A stretch of DNA of 64,000 nt from Stenocarpella maydis (GCA_002270565.1 NQMI01000040.1:30506-94505), one strand, 5' to 3'. Shown: positions 44,471-56,873, numbered from the stretch's first letter. Notes: generated by a model not told the origin, from the sequence alone. A program made the numbers and translations.

Positions 44471-45859
44471 ATGTTCATCAGAGGGGCAGCTTTGCTGCTG
44501 TTGTTTGCGCTCCTGCAGCTTGTCCTCTGCGTAGAGGATTATTACAATGTACAACACCTCGTCCCTTTGATTTGCTTCTGCCACTGACATCACAAGCTCT
44601 TGGGGATCAGCAGGCAAGCCTCCGATAAAGAAATAAAATCAGCATACCGAAGGCTATCTAAGAAGTACCATCCTGACAAGAATCCGTAAGTTCGGCCAGC
44701 GCAACAGCCATAATTACACGCACTCTCCACACACATCCCAAGATACTAACGCACGGCAATATACAGTGGTGATGACACAGCCAAGGACAAGTTTGTCGAA
44801 GTCTCCGAGGCCTACGAGGCCCTCATCGACCCCCAGTCCCGCAAAATATACGACCAGTATGGCCACGAGGGCTTGAGGCAGCGACAGCAAGGCGGTGGCG
44901 GCGGCCACCATGACCCCTTCGATCTTTTCAGCAGGTTTTTTGGCGGAGGCGGCCACTTCGGCGGCCACGGCGTGCGGCGCGGCCCCAACGTCGAGGTCAA
45001 GATCGCCGTCTCCCTGCGCGACTTCTACAACGGCAAGACGACCGAGTTCCAATGGGACAAGCAGCACATCTGCGAGGAGTGCAGCGGCACGGGCTCGGCC
45101 GACGGCATCGTCGAAACGTGTGGGCACTGCGGCGGGCACGGCGTGCGCATCACGAAGCACCAGCTCGCACCGGGCATGTTCCAGCAGGTCCAGTCGCAGT
45201 GCGACCAGTGCGGCGGCAGGGGCAAGGTCATCAAGCACAGGTGTCCGGTGTGCAACGGCGCCCGCGTCGTGCGGAGCCCCACCACCGTACAGCTCAACGT
45301 CGCCCGAGGTGCCGCCAGGGATTCACGGCTGGTCTACGAGAACGAGGCGGACGCGAGCCCCGACTACGAGGCTGGCGACTTGATCGTCATGTTGACCGAG
45401 AAGGAGCCAGACCTGGAACAAGAGAACCCCGACCGGGTCGATGGGGTCTTCTTCAGGAGGAAGGACGACGATCTTTTCTGGAAGGAGGCCATCAGTCTGC
45501 GGGAGGCATGGATGGGTGATTGGGAGAGAAACATCACCCACCTCGACGGCCACGTTGTCAAGATCGGCCGCAAGAGGGGCGAAGTCATCCAGCCTGGTCA
45601 CGTAGAGAGGGTGCAGGGTGAGGGCATGCCCAAATGGCATGAGGACGGCGACAGCGTTTACCACCAGACCGAATTCGGCAACCTGTACGTTGAGTACGTG
45701 GTGATTCTGCCAGACCAGATGGAGAGCGGAATGGAGAAAGAGTTCTGGTCGGTCTGGGAGAAGTGGAGGAAGAAGCTGGGCGTAGACTTGCATGCTGACA
45801 GCGGACGGCCGGACAAGGTCGTTGTACAGGACGACGTACATGCACATGAGGAGTTGTGA
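44471..45859 (+). CDS. SCJ1: ER-lumenal DnaJ co-chaperone Scj1-like, 3 exons
   Basis: Exons 44,471-44,548, 44,597-44,685 and 44,767-45,859 (introns GTACAA...ACAAG and GTAAGT...ACAG) give 419 aa. Scj1 stimulates the ER Hsp70 (BiP/Kar2) in folding. Residues 1-20 are a signal peptide with a long Leu-rich core. The J domain follows ([18 protein letters not shown] with the HPD triad). Next is a Gly/His-rich linker ([10 protein letters not shown]). The zinc-binding domain has four motifs, [24 protein letters not shown] and CPVCNGAR, at about 157-220, the last lacking its final Gly. The C-terminal substrate-binding domain follows. The protein ends HEEL, a plausible variant of the HDEL retrieval signal, supporting ER residence. 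Confidence 0.92.
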
Positions 45860-46431
45860 GGGTACTGGGGTTGTTTTGATGCCTAGATAGGGCCTTCCTA
45901 ATCCATTAGACAATTAGATCAGTGAAAACGTACCTATCGTGCATCTTGAGCTAGATTCGAGCTTCCTTACCAATGTTTTTGCTACTCCAGAGTGGTTTTT
46001 GCCTAAGTCAATTCAGAGGCTTAACTTCTAAGACCATGACAAAGCGTGAGGCTTATCCATCATCGAGCAATACGCTGCTACTAATTTCGCCGAGGAAAAT
46101 GAGACATCTCTTTTCATGAACTCCAACGAGTAGGATAAGCACGACCGGAGGGTCAAAAAATGGGTGCCTCGTCGAGCAATGCAAAGGCGAGGCCCTGTCC
46201 TGTTAATCCTTTGCTCACACTGTACACGCCTCTAGACCATTTCGGCCAGGTCGAGGTGCCCAGCTAATATTAAAATGCCAGGAGGTACGCTATGTCTATA
46301 TATATACCAGGTACTCGGTGTAGAACAGACATCTGGAGCTCGAGTAGGAACTCGACACGGGCGGCCCCAACTTAGTTGCTATTATCCGCGCCATGATTTT
46401 CCTCGCAATATCCACCAGCCGTGGTGGTGTT
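45860..46431. other. Intergenic
   Basis: Three-prime flank of SCJ1 with no additional gene visible. A Y-Q-V-L-G-V-E-Q-T-like frame near 46,305 may belong to the J-domain relic downstream. Confidence 0.4.
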
Positions 46432-47380
46432 ATGAGTCTCCTTCGCACCTCCTCCACCTTGAGGAGGCTATTCTTTAGGCCAGTCCACTTTAAGAGCCAT
46501 GTTATCCAGCCACCAGGTGTGTGGTACCCCTTCTCATAGCCAGGCACCCATAACGCGCCCGCCATGTGCCTATCAAGCCCGATTGTCGTCGGGCGAAAAC
46601 AAGTGTGTCGGCGCGGACGACGATCCCGTACAAGACCATCAGTATGCCCATGACTATTCTCCAAAGTAAAATTAAACTGGCCTATCATACACAGGCTAAG
46701 AAGTTACACCCAGATGTATTCAAAACGGCTCAGCTTACGCACGAGGAAAGGCTTGAGCTTACACGGAAATTTCAAAAGTGAGGTGAGCAAAGCCCCGTCA
46801 TTGTCCTGTCTACGGGCGGAAGGAACTAGCCCAACTGACGAGCGGAGTCTCCCCACAGCTTTAAGTCGCCTCCGAGAGGCTTGAAACTCCCGCGACGAAA
46901 GAGAGGAATGATGCCGAAGTACGCGAGGGCGAGCGTCAGGAGGCCGCGCAGTGACCACAGGTTGCAGCTGCTGCGCTATGGGCACCTCAAGCGAGAGGGG
47001 GAAAAGCCGGTGAGGACCAACCAATACCCGCGGGAGAAGCCAGGTTCATTAATCGAGAATCTGTGGCGCGGAGTGGATGAAGAAGTTTCAAGAATCAAAG
47101 GAGGATGCAGACGTGCAAAGAGAGAGATAGGCTGCCCAGAGACAAAGGGAGGCTGCCATCGAAAGAGAGAGCCGCTCAGAGGCAAATGGAGATAGCCAAA
47201 GTGGAAAAGGCACGTCGTGACCGGGAGGGAGCACTTGGGGACGGGGACAGGCAACAGGCGTCCGCCAAAAACGGAGCTATGAATGGCGGCACTACTTCTC
47301 GTGAGAAGAACGTGCCCAGGTCCAAATCCAGGAGAGGGCTCAGTGGGAAGCCGGGGAGTGATTCCAGCCTAAGAGACTAG
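46432..47380 (+). pseudogene. Remnant of a J-domain protein gene
   Basis: Three coding scraps lie close together in different frames. From 46,432, MSLLRTSSTLRRLFF looks like a basic, Ser/Arg-rich mitochondrial presequence and then meets a TAG. From about 46,650, I-K-L-A-Y-H-T-Q-A-K-K-L-H-P-D-V-F-K is helix II plus the HPD signature of a J domain. It is followed by L-T-H-E-E-R-L-E-L-T-R-K-F-Q and a stop. From about 46,930 a basic Arg/Lys/Glu-rich stretch runs to 47,380. The expected first J helix is missing between the first two pieces. I read this as a decayed mitochondrial-type J protein, but an unusual intron structure could also explain part of it. Confidence 0.4.
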
Positions 47381-48332
47381 AATTTTCGGTTCCCCTATCA
47401 CCGACAAGGACCTCCCAGAAACAGCTTATCATCAATTTTTGGGCTAGCTTATCCTTGCTGGCGGTGTATCTCTCTGTCAGTGGGTTTAACCATGGTGCCT
47501 TCGAATATGTATTGGGTGTACAGGAATATTCTGCGGTCACATTTGGGAACACATGGCTCTGGATTTGGGAGTGGGTGTTGGCTGTAAGTGCCTGACTTTC
47601 TGGACCACCTGGTTTTGTGCTCACAATTTGGCGGTGTCCCCTAGTTATGTTTCTGAAAGGGCGAATCAAATATCTGGTGTAATATTGCTCCGAAAGTGGT
47701 ATCCGTATCCGCAGAGAGTTAACGGCAAATTAATTTGAATACAATGGATATTCTCACCCAATTTGTTTCTTTCTTTCTTTCTTTTTTTGGACAGCTAACA
47801 ATCCGCGTTGCATACCTCACCGGGTAGTCCAGCCACGTTTACAAGTCCGTAGGTGCTTTTCTTTTCTCTTCCTTGAGTTTAAGGGTATTTATACAACACC
47901 CGCTCCCGCAGCACTTACATCTATACTTAATTGACGCCTTCTACTATATAGATTGGTTAATTGTTCTTCTGTATATCCTGCAACTCTGGTGTGCATGAAA
48001 TGTGCCATTATGAAGGTTTTCTGCGTACATATGACCCGGTCAAAATAGAGTGGATTTCTCCAGCCCCTTTATGTGTTCACACAGCCCCAAATCTAGGGCT
48101 AAACATCTCCCGCAAGGTTTGTAATAACGGGTGTTTAAATACTTGCTCAGTTTTAACATGCACCAGGGAAATGGTCATTAAGTGCTCCAAAGCCAGCTGG
48201 GTATTTGTAAGACCAATATCAATATACCAAGGCCTCAGGAAATTTGACAGTCGATCCGATCAGACGCCATCTACCTCCAGGCCTCTCTCCCCGGAGTCAA
48301 CCTCCACCCCACTGGTGGACAGCCTGCCCATC
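47381..48332. other. Intergenic, promoter of methyltransferase gene
   Basis: A CTTT microsatellite sits near 47,767-47,790. An open frame in phase with the methyltransferase extends upstream to 47,961. Its residues are Cys-rich and unlike the family, so I treat it as leader. Confidence 0.45.
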
Positions 48333-49295
48333 ATGGCCCCTCTCACCGAAATGTTCTGGTTCCTCATCGACCCCTGGCTATTCATGTACCAAGCCCTTCT
48401 GGTTCTCCCGCCCACCATCCTCCGCCTGCTCCTGCAGGGTCAGTTCCCCACGCTCCTCTGCCCCTCCAAGCTCCAGTCCGCCTGGTTCGGCACCTTCTGG
48501 GCCAAGGCCGGCCCGGGCGTCCGCGAGACGGGCGAGGCGCGCGTGATACCTTTACTCGAGGGCCACGTCTCCGGCGGCCGCGTCGTCAAGGAGCGGCAGC
48601 ACGAGAGCATCAGTGGCACCGTGATCGAGGTCGGGCCGGGGACGGGCATGTGGGTGTCTGTGTTCTCCAAGATCAACACCACCACCACCTCGGGACGCAG
48701 CGGAGGCATCACCAAGATCTATGGCATCGAGCCAAACACCGGCGTCCACGCCGCACTGCGCGCCAACGCCGCTGCCGCGGGCCTGGAGGACACGTACCAG
48801 GTCGTGCCCCACGGGATCGAGGACCTGGCAAAGTCCGGTAGCGTGGACAGGGAGAGCGTCGACTGCGTCGTGTCAGTGCTGTGCCTGTGCAGCATCCCCG
48901 ACCCGGCGTCCAACATGAAGGAGCTCTTTGGGTACCTGAAGCCCGGTGGGAGGTGGTACGTGTATGAGCACGTGCGTTGTGAGAGTGAGAGGTTGAGGGA
49001 GTGCGGTTTGTTTATGCGTGTGTACCAGGGCAAGTCTCATATCATTTTGCTGCGATGTGCGGCCACTCACTCAGGCCAACATTGCCCCCTGATATATGGG
49101 TGAATCGGGAGCTGACATTTCCCAGCCCTTGTTAATGTCTTCTGGCCAACTGTAATAGGTGGATGCCAGTTGTGTAGGAACACGCCCAAGATGCTCAGAG
49201 AAGCCGGCCCATGGACACAGGTGGACCTCGAGCAACCGAGTGGCGAGCCATGGTATCACCCATTGCCTCATATCATAGGCGTATTGACGAAGTGA
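48333..49295 (+). CDS. METTL7-like SAM-dependent methyltransferase, 2 exons
   Basis: Exons 48,333-48,978 and 49,126-49,295 (intron GTGAGA...CCCAG) give 271 aa. The start is MAPLTEMFWFLIDPW, whose hydrophobic first 40 residues form a likely membrane anchor, as in METTL7/TMT1 proteins. Motif I is T-V-I-E-V-G-P-G-T-G (about residue 95). The acidic strand-2 end is K-I-Y-G-I-E-P-N. Motif III is L-K-P-G-G-R-W-Y-V-Y-E-H-V. After splicing the protein continues V-N-V-F-W-P, G-G-C-Q-L-C-R-N-T and ends W-Y-H-P-L-P-H-I-I-G-V-L-T-K, which matches the C-terminus of this family well and confirms the intron. Animal relatives methylate thiols at the ER or lipid droplets. The fungal substrate is not known to me. 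Confidence 0.85.
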
Positions 49296-50212
49296 GCTTA
49301 GCAGCTTGATACCTCGTGCGTATTTTACCTACCAGGGTGGCAGGGAGAAGGCTGCACCTCTTCTCCTCATGCTCCCGTGGATAGGCAACGGACAACGGCC
49401 TGGGCGATTCACTCGACCTTCAAAAAGCTCTGTACTGTGAGACGCACGGGTCGCTGTGAGTCTTTGAGCACCTCTGCGAGTGCCCCCATCATTCGAACAG
49501 TGGAGCCTTGGAATTCAAAACTCGGGGTCAAATATCTAACTCACCTTGGTTGAGCACGAGGAGAAACGACTCCCGACAGCTGTCTCGAGTGTAAATGGCA
49601 TGAGGAAGCAATGAACGCCACATCGAAAAAACTGCGCGTCCGCCGTCCGACGACCTCTGGCACACTCAGCCACACCACCTGTAGGAACCATGTCGAAGCA
49701 TGATTGGCAGCAACCAAAGCCACTTTACAAGTATCGCAAATCCCACAGCAGGCAGTACGGGGGAGATTCGAGACACATTTTCACAGTGCATATACGACCT
49801 CGACTGACACTTCAAAATGGTTTTCTGAGACATGCAGTCAAATTTACGCCAGTCTAGGTGAAGACGGTGGTTGTGCGCTCGTGTTCCAGATAAGGTCATC
49901 ACGTATTTAACGGTGTGCCGCAGAGGATGTTGCCAGATTGGGGAGAGGTGCAGCAGAAGATCAGTTTTCATCCTTCGAATTTCTATCTCACTCAATGGTC
50001 CATGTTGGTCTTTTGATATCTCCTAGGCCTCAACCGCCGATTTTCTTATCAAGGCCCTCAAGCTCCGGGAGAAACTGCCTGACATCCAGTGACCAGAGTC
50101 TACCACCATCAAACCAGATTGCAGACCAAAGAAATGTGGACCCACAGCATTCAATCAAAGGAGATGCAGGGGTCAGTCCTCTTGAATTCTTCGAAAAAAG
50201 AGGACAGGTAGT
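49296..50212. other. Intergenic between convergent genes
   Basis: Contains the 3' ends of the methyltransferase and zinc-knuckle genes. The frames present (for example 49,666-49,995 minus) show no protein family character. Confidence 0.5.
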
Positions 50213-52114
50213 TTACCAACCGCCACTGCCGCCGCCGGAGTTCCAGTCACCGGTAGCAGCAGCATCAGCGCCAGCGGAGTTGTTGTTCCAGCCGCCACCG
50301 CTATCAGCAGGAGCGTCAACAGAATCGAAACCGCCACCGTCGGCACCAGCTCCACCGTCCTCATCAACGTGGGGCTTGGTGCAGCGGACCTTGGTGTGGC
50401 CAAACTCCTGGCAGTTCTGGCACTGGACCCGAGAATCTGAGATGATGTTATTAGCATATGAAATTCGAGGGCAGGAGAAACGAGACTTACAGTCGCGGGG
50501 CTTGGGGCACTCGCGGCTCTGGTGCCCGTACTCGTCGCAGTTGCGGCACTGGACCTTGGACATGTCTCGAGGCTTGTCGCATTCCTTGGCCATATGACCC
50601 TCCTCGCCACAATTGCGGCAACCACGAGGGCCACCACCAGTGGGACAGTCCTTGGAGAAATGTCCCACTGAAGATAATCAGCACGCATCCTTGGGCGAGA
50701 AGGTCCGAGGTGGATGAGTTACTTACCCTCGTTGCACTTGCGGCACTCCACATTGGAAGCATCGCGGGGCTCGGTGCCTGGTAACCGCAATCAGTCAAGG
50801 GATAAAAAGTGGAAAACCACAGAGTTACTCACAATCAGCAACCTTGTGGCCACCCTTGCCGCAGTTCTTGCAGGCAAACTTGTCAACACGAGGGGTAGGG
50901 CCTGGGTATGTCAGTCATCCGATCCAGAAGTATGGCCATCGAGATACTGCTTACAGTCACGGACACGGTGACCTTCCTGATCACAGTTGTAGCACTTCAC
51001 AACGGTTCTGTCGGCCTCGAGTTTCTCCTCGGGGCAATCCTTGCGGACGTGGCCGAGCTTCTCGCAGTTGCCACACTTCGGTTTGCCAACCCAGGGGACA
51101 ACGTCGCCAGCGTTAGCAAGTCGCTCCATGACGACCTCATGATTCTCAGGCCAGCCCTCGCGCTCAGATTGACGGAGCGGCTTGTCCGAGAAGCGGTAGT
51201 TGACCGTGTATTTCTTGTTCAGGTTTCCCTGAAGGTCCATGTTGGTCAAGGTGATGGACAAATTCGCACGCTCCTTAGGAATAAGGTAGAGGCCGTAGCC
51301 CTGGGAGCGGAGGGCTTTCTCGAGATCGACAAAGGTGGTGGTGGGCTGAGCCTTGACGTAGATCTGGATCTTCTCCTTGACCTCATCCATGTCCCTGTCG
51401 TTGATTGCCTGCTCAAGGAGCTTCCAGGCCTCCTCGCCGGTCATGTCGGGAAGGCCACTGCGGTCAATTTTGCGAGCATTCTGGCACTCGACAGAAGTGT
51501 GGCCTTGGACACGTCAGCAATCCAGACCTCGAGACGTTTGAAGTCGATCGGGCGTTCAGACTCACCGGTCTCCTCACAGTTCTTGCAGGTGGCGACATAG
51601 GAGGGGCAATCCTTGGCCATGTGCTCACCCTCGCAGTGGTAGCACTTCATGGGCTCTGGGCACTCCTTCAACATGTGGGCGCCCTTACAGCGAGGGCAGA
51701 CCAGAGGGTCGGGGCACTCAGAAATGAAGTGGCCCTCCTTCTTGCAGTTACCGCAGCGCGCAAGTCCCTTCTCGGGGCAGTCTTTGGCGAAGTGACCCTC
51801 CTTGTGACAGAAGTGACACTCGACAGGCGCGGGTGGCTTGAGGCAGTCCGCCTTGTTGTGTCTGTGGTTGTATGTTAGCCGGGCAGATCACAGTCATGAG
51901 GGTATGTGGATGATTAAAGTCAGTCATACCCTGGCTCGCCGCAGTTGAAGCAGGCGCGGTCACCGCCGCCGCCGCCTCCTGCACCACCGCCATCATCACC
52001 GAAGCTGTCACCGTAGCCACCGACAAAGGGAGCAGAACCGCCGCCACTATCAAAGCTGTCGTCGGCGCCACCGGCACCGCCGCCGAAGTGATCACCTCCG
52101 CTGTTCCAAGACAT
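50213..52114 (-). CDS. CnjB-type multi-zinc-knuckle protein, 7 exons
   Basis: Exons 52,114-51,930, 51,861-51,566, 51,503-50,955, 50,901-50,833, 50,777-50,727, 50,667-50,491 and 50,436-50,213 total 1,551 nt and give 516 aa. The protein belongs to the CCHC zinc-knuckle family that binds single-stranded RNA or DNA, like CNBP/Gis2. The N-terminus is Gly/Asp-rich (G-G-G-A-G-G-G-G-G-G-D). Six knuckles follow, from CFNCGEPGHNKADC to CKNCEETGHTSVEC, two of them in the shortened CX2CX3HX4C form. A globular middle domain (about 165-310; E-E-A-W-K-L-L-E-Q-A and L-I-P-K-E-R-A-N-L) comes next. Then seven more knuckles end with CQNCQEFGHTKVRC, followed by a Gly/Asn/Trp tail. Several splice sites fall inside knuckles. 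Fungal databases call such proteins zinc knuckle transcription factor CnjB, but direct evidence for transcription-factor activity is not visible here. Confidence 0.88.
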
Positions 52115-53020
52115 CGTACTGGTTCTGACCCGGAGGGCTGTCGGAGTGTCTGCTGAATAATGTGTTAGAGATTAGCAAGGAATCTCTGTCAAGGACCCAA
52201 CAAATTCAAGAACCGTTGGGAGAACAGCTGGGTGTTTGCGAGACAAGTATTTTGAAAGGCGAGTCTCCGGGGTGGGATAGAGATATCCGGTGCTACTGAA
52301 AGGGGTACTGAGGCCACCTGGGTGGGCGATTGCACCTGGTAGTGCTTTGCTCAGCCTCGAGCTCGAAGAGACCACGTCTTGTTGGCAACAAGCTGCGGAC
52401 GGCGAGATTTCGGGCTCAGCGGTGCTTTGACGTGAGAAGATCGAGCTTTGCCAGACTCCAAACTTCGAGTCTTGTCGGGCAAGCCAAGGACGGAGAACAA
52501 ATGTGCTCGGACGGAGGAGGTTGAGGAGCTGTCCAAGGGAGTGCTTGTACAAGTATGCGCGACGTACCTACCAGCCTTGGCAGTTCCCGTCGGTACTGGA
52601 TAAATGCTTGTGTGGGGAGAAACGCGCGGAACGGGAAGCACGACACGTACTTTGGTGTAGCAAGATGGAGATGTTTTGAGCAGGTGGAAAGGTGGAAGGA
52701 GGAAACAGAAACACTGTACGATGGAGATCAACAGGTTAGGCAGCGGTGCTGTCGAAGGCGGTGATTGCGCGAGGATTTCGCCAGAATGGCACCGCGGACT
52801 CTGACGTTGAAGGGTAGGTGCGACCCCGAGGTAAGAGAAGGGAGGAGGCGTGACAAGCAGACACAAAGAGAGGAGTTGCTTACCGAAACGGTTGTCTTGT
52901 GTGAGATGCAGAGTGGCCTGCAATGTTTTGAGTCCTGCTGACAGGATAAAGGTTAAGCACTGCAACTATGGATGAAGCGGGGCCGGGGGACGCGAAGAGA
53001 CTTCAAGGGACTTGATGAGT
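52115..53020 (-). promoter_or_regulatory. Leader and promoter region of the zinc-knuckle gene
   Basis: About 0.9 kb upstream of the CnjB start. Open minus frames here (for example 52,351-52,965) have no family resemblance and are more likely untranslated leader, possibly spliced. Confidence 0.4.
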
Positions 53021-55207
53021 CACAAAGAAATGGGGGAGAGGGAGGGACAAGCTCACCGGCGAAGATGCTGTGAGGCTTTGGGGAACAAACTGGGAGGAAG
53101 TGGCCAACGACGACGACTTACTGTTCTCAGACTCCCGAGAGAAACAGACGTGAAGGTGAGACGAGACGAGACGTGTCTCCAAGTGCTCTGGCCACACGGT
53201 CTGCTTGATCTGGTAGAGTTTGGGAAGTGGAAGAAGGGTCGCAGGCGGAAGTAGGAAAAGTGATGGAGCTTCAGCTAGGCCGTCAGGTCCAGACGAAATG
53301 GAAGGAGGCCTGGTTGACGAAGCTGGTCTCAGTCTCGAGATAAATATGCTAAGGAAGGGCAAGGAAAGAAATGTCATCAAACGGAAGGCACAACCAGCCT
53401 ACAAAAAAGGAATTGTCAGCGGTCCAGATACGGCAGCCCCGCGGTTGCTGCGGCTTGGGGCAGGTTTGCTGGCATGCAGAGACGAAGTTCTGGGGGGGGG
53501 GGAGGCTACTTGGGCATTCTGACTATGTCCTCTACTGCAAGGAAACTCTCTCAGACCATCTCAACAGGCAGCCAATTCTATGACAGAGCCATCAAGCGGC
53601 ATTTGAGTACTGTCACACGGGTGCCTCATTGGTCTATACTCCTGAGTAATTCCCAACTGCTGAACATTTCAAAGTGTGAGCCAGTTACTAATACTCAGGG
53701 CAGCGAATGCCGTCTCCGTATATTCTGAAAGTCTCTGGCGAAGATTTGGCCACTCCTTGACATCCGAAAACTTCAGGGTATGTTTTTCTTTCAGTCGTGT
53801 ACCAAACCGAGATGCTCTTTCAGCAGCCGCCCGAGTTCTGCAGGGTGTTGTCAGAGACATGACAATGGCAGACTGTTGTGGATCAGTTTGAGCGTATTGG
53901 AAACATCTCATTCGTTCTTCCAAGCTTCCGGTAGAATATGCTTATTTGCTCACAGTACCCACCTCCCAAGGGAAACACGGCATGTCGCCGGCTTGAGTCC
54001 ACCGGACGATGAGCGATGGGGAAATTAGCCAGACACAGCTAGCTGCCTATGACCTCTTAATCTAATGATCACCTGCATATGTGCATGATAAAATCTATCA
54101 AGTAGACATATTATTTGCACTGCATTCAGACTACTCAGGAGATGAAAATACTCCTACAGAGTACTCCAGCCCTTCCAGGCCGGAGTGATTTCAACCCGAG
54201 TCTAAGAGTCCAGGGTGGAAGCGCTGCAGAGTGAATCTCAAAATACTCGGTCTAAGCCAGGGAGGACTCAGGACAAGCTTCTTCACATTACCATATTCAA
54301 GTGTAATGCCTCTTGTCCGGTATCTGAATTCAGTCTCGAAGCAACCCCGTACCTACACGGGGCACAAGCTTTGAAAGCATCGATTACCACTTGACTCCAC
54401 ACGCACGGAGACCTCATGCCCAGAGACACGTAGATTTTTGCCATCCCATGGCACGGCCCAGTATCTGGGTGCACCGATGAGGCTGTGCAAAAACTATATG
54501 ACAGGCTCGGATTTTGCGCAGTGCGATATTCCAGGATGGAGACAGCAGAAGTGAAATGTAAGTGTCACCCGGTAGCTGTGCGAGCTGTTGAAAGGAGGTC
54601 GCCAGGCTTGAGCTCTAATTCGCCACGATCAAGTGTTCGCATGCTGCAGTGCAGCCGCCCCTTTCCCAGCTCTTCGGAAGCTAGCTCTACCTAGGTACAC
54701 AAGCTGACAAGACGCCCACCCCTGAGCACCGCTCGCATTGTGCCGCGGGCTTGTGCTACATGTGCAGATTGATTGGTTCTGGGCTTTTTCAGGGTCCTTG
54801 CCCCGCCAAGCGGCAAATCTATTATTGATGGGCGGACATGCTGGGATATAGATAGGCAACAAATTGCTATGCTGTATGTACGGAGTATGCTTGCTTTGCC
54901 TCTCGCACTTGTTCAACGCCTGGTATTTTCCCACGGCTTTTCTCCGTTTCGACTTTTGGCTGGAGTAGCTGTAGCTAGCAGCAGTGTCTAGGGCCTAGAG
55001 CAGGTCGCCCAATAACCACCACCTCACCGCCCGCCCCGGACCAGAGTCATCCCAACAAGTCCCTAAATCGCATGATCTGGAACGCGTCTTCCCGAGGCCG
55101 AAGCCATCCCTGCGGTCTTGAGCCGCCTACTAGAGCCGCTGGAATTTTCAGAATCTGGACCACCCTGACCACCTTCTGAGCATACCTCACAGCCACACAC
55201 ACACACA
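53021..55207. other. Intergenic, no supported gene
   Basis: A stretch of about 2 kb with only short frames. A GGGGGGGGGG run lies near 53,490 and a CTACCTAGGTAC palindrome near 54,687. The last few hundred bases are C-rich and form the desaturase promoter. Confidence 0.5.
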
Positions 55208-56450
55208 ATGGCAAACACATCGACCACGACGACGAGCGCCGGCGCTGAGAGGCGCAAGGCCGCACCGAACGGCGAGATCAGGCTCAACGGCGCCGCCGCC
55301 GCCGACAAGGCACAGGCTCAGGCAGAGTCCGACCAGAAGGAGCACGACTTCTTTTGGACCTATACGGAAGAGCCCCACCGGACAAGACGACTTGCCATCA
55401 TTAAGGCTCACCCAGAAGTAGGCCACTTGCCCTCCTCGTCGCCCTGGACTAGGTGCTAATGTCGGGGCTCCCAAACAGGTCACCAAGCTCTGCGGCCCCG
55501 AGCCATTAACCAAATACGTCGTCGCCTTTGTCGTCGCACTCCAGTTCCTCTGCGCATATGTCCTGAAAGACACCTCCTTCTGGTCATGGAAGTTCTGGGC
55601 GCTTGCATACGTCGTCGGCGCGACCGCCAACCAGAACCTCTTCCTCGCGATCCACGAAATCAGCCATAACCTGGCCTTCAGATCACCATTGGCAAACAGG
55701 CTGTTCGCCATCTTCGCCAACCTGCCCATCGGCCTGCCCTACAGTGCGAGCTTCAGGCCATACCATCTGACACACCACAAGAGCCTGGGCGTGGACGGGC
55801 TGGATACCGATCTTCCTACCGCCCTTGAGGCAGTGGTCCTCGACTCCATCCTGGGCAAGGCCTTCTTCTGTACCTTCCAGATCTTTTTCTACGCCATCCG
55901 GCCCATGTGCGTCTTCCAGATTACCTTCACCTGGGTCCACCTCCTCAACCTCGTCGTTCAGCTTGCGTTCGACTATGTCGTGATCACGTCCCTGGACAGC
56001 TACAAACCCGTCCTCTACCTCCTGCTCAGCTCCTTCCTGGCCGGGTCGTGGCACCCCACAGCCGGGCACTTCATCGCAGAGCACTACGTCTATGAGACAG
56101 TCACTCCCGAGGCCAAGGACCCCGACAATAACATCCCAGTGCCCGAGACCTTCAGCTATTACGGCCCGCTCAACATGCTCACGTACAACGTGGGCTACCA
56201 CAACGAGCATCACGACTTCCCCGCCGTGGCGTGGACCAAGCTGCCCAAGCTCAGGGAGATCGCGGATGAGTTCTACGCCCCGCTGCCCCACCACGAGAGC
56301 TGGGTGCTCGTGCTGTGGCGGTTCCTCTGGGACAAGAATGTCGGCATCACCAGCCGCGTGAAAAGGAAGAATGGCGGGCGCAAGGTCGGTGGCAAGTCAG
56401 AGAGAGTCGCCAAGGTGGCGGACTGGACACCGCAGGAAATCGAGGCTTGA
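55208..56450 (+). CDS. Sphingolipid delta-4 desaturase, 2 exons
   Basis: Exons 55,208-55,417 and 55,479-56,450 (intron GTAGGC...AACAG) give 393 aa. The enzyme puts the 4,5-trans double bond into the dihydroceramide long-chain base in the ER, on the route to glucosylceramide. An N-terminal Lipid_DES-type domain contains D-F-F-W-T-Y-T-E-E-P-H. Three diiron histidine boxes are present: HEISHN (about 129), HLTHHK (about 166) and HNEHHDFP (about 311). Hydrophobic spans fit four membrane passes between them, and the C-terminus is basic. The lack of a cytochrome b5 domain and the match to the DES1 layout separate it from delta-8 desaturases. Confidence 0.93.
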
Positions 56451-56873
56451 GAGAAGCCGCACGGCAATTGTTGATGTGCTGGATCTGGCATGAACATGAT
56501 GGACTGTAAATGGATTTATCTCCGTACATATGCCTATGTGCCAATGGGCGTGGGCCGGATCTCAGGAGTTCGTGAAGTTTGTTGTAGACAAAAATGGGCA
56601 AATGTTAACGGCATTGAAAAGCATCTCCACTGATGTAATACACACGACGGTTAGAAGACCAAATTCCCTTTGCCCTGGACTTCGATTTTTCAAGAACTGT
56701 ATTGTACCCTGGTCCACACACCCATGAAACCGTATTAGCTGCCATTTCTGGATGGGTCATCTCCAAATCCCCAATACTAATTCTCAATCAACACTGACTT
56801 CTCACAAACACCATTTAATCCAGCATAAATTTCAACCGAGGTTCATTGGGAACTGTATTGATAGTTCTCAGCC
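56451..56873. other. Intergenic between tandem genes
   Basis: Three-prime flank of the desaturase and short promoter of the thioesterase gene. Nothing further is seen. Confidence 0.5.

Noticed and set aside
47961..48332. N-terminal extension of the METTL7-like protein
   Set aside because: In frame, but Cys-rich and unlike the family. MAPLTEMFWFLIDPW gives the expected membrane-anchored start.
52351..52965. 204-codon minus-strand frame upstream of the CnjB gene
   Set aside because: Unlike any family and not joined to CnjB by plausible exons. More likely leader or promoter.
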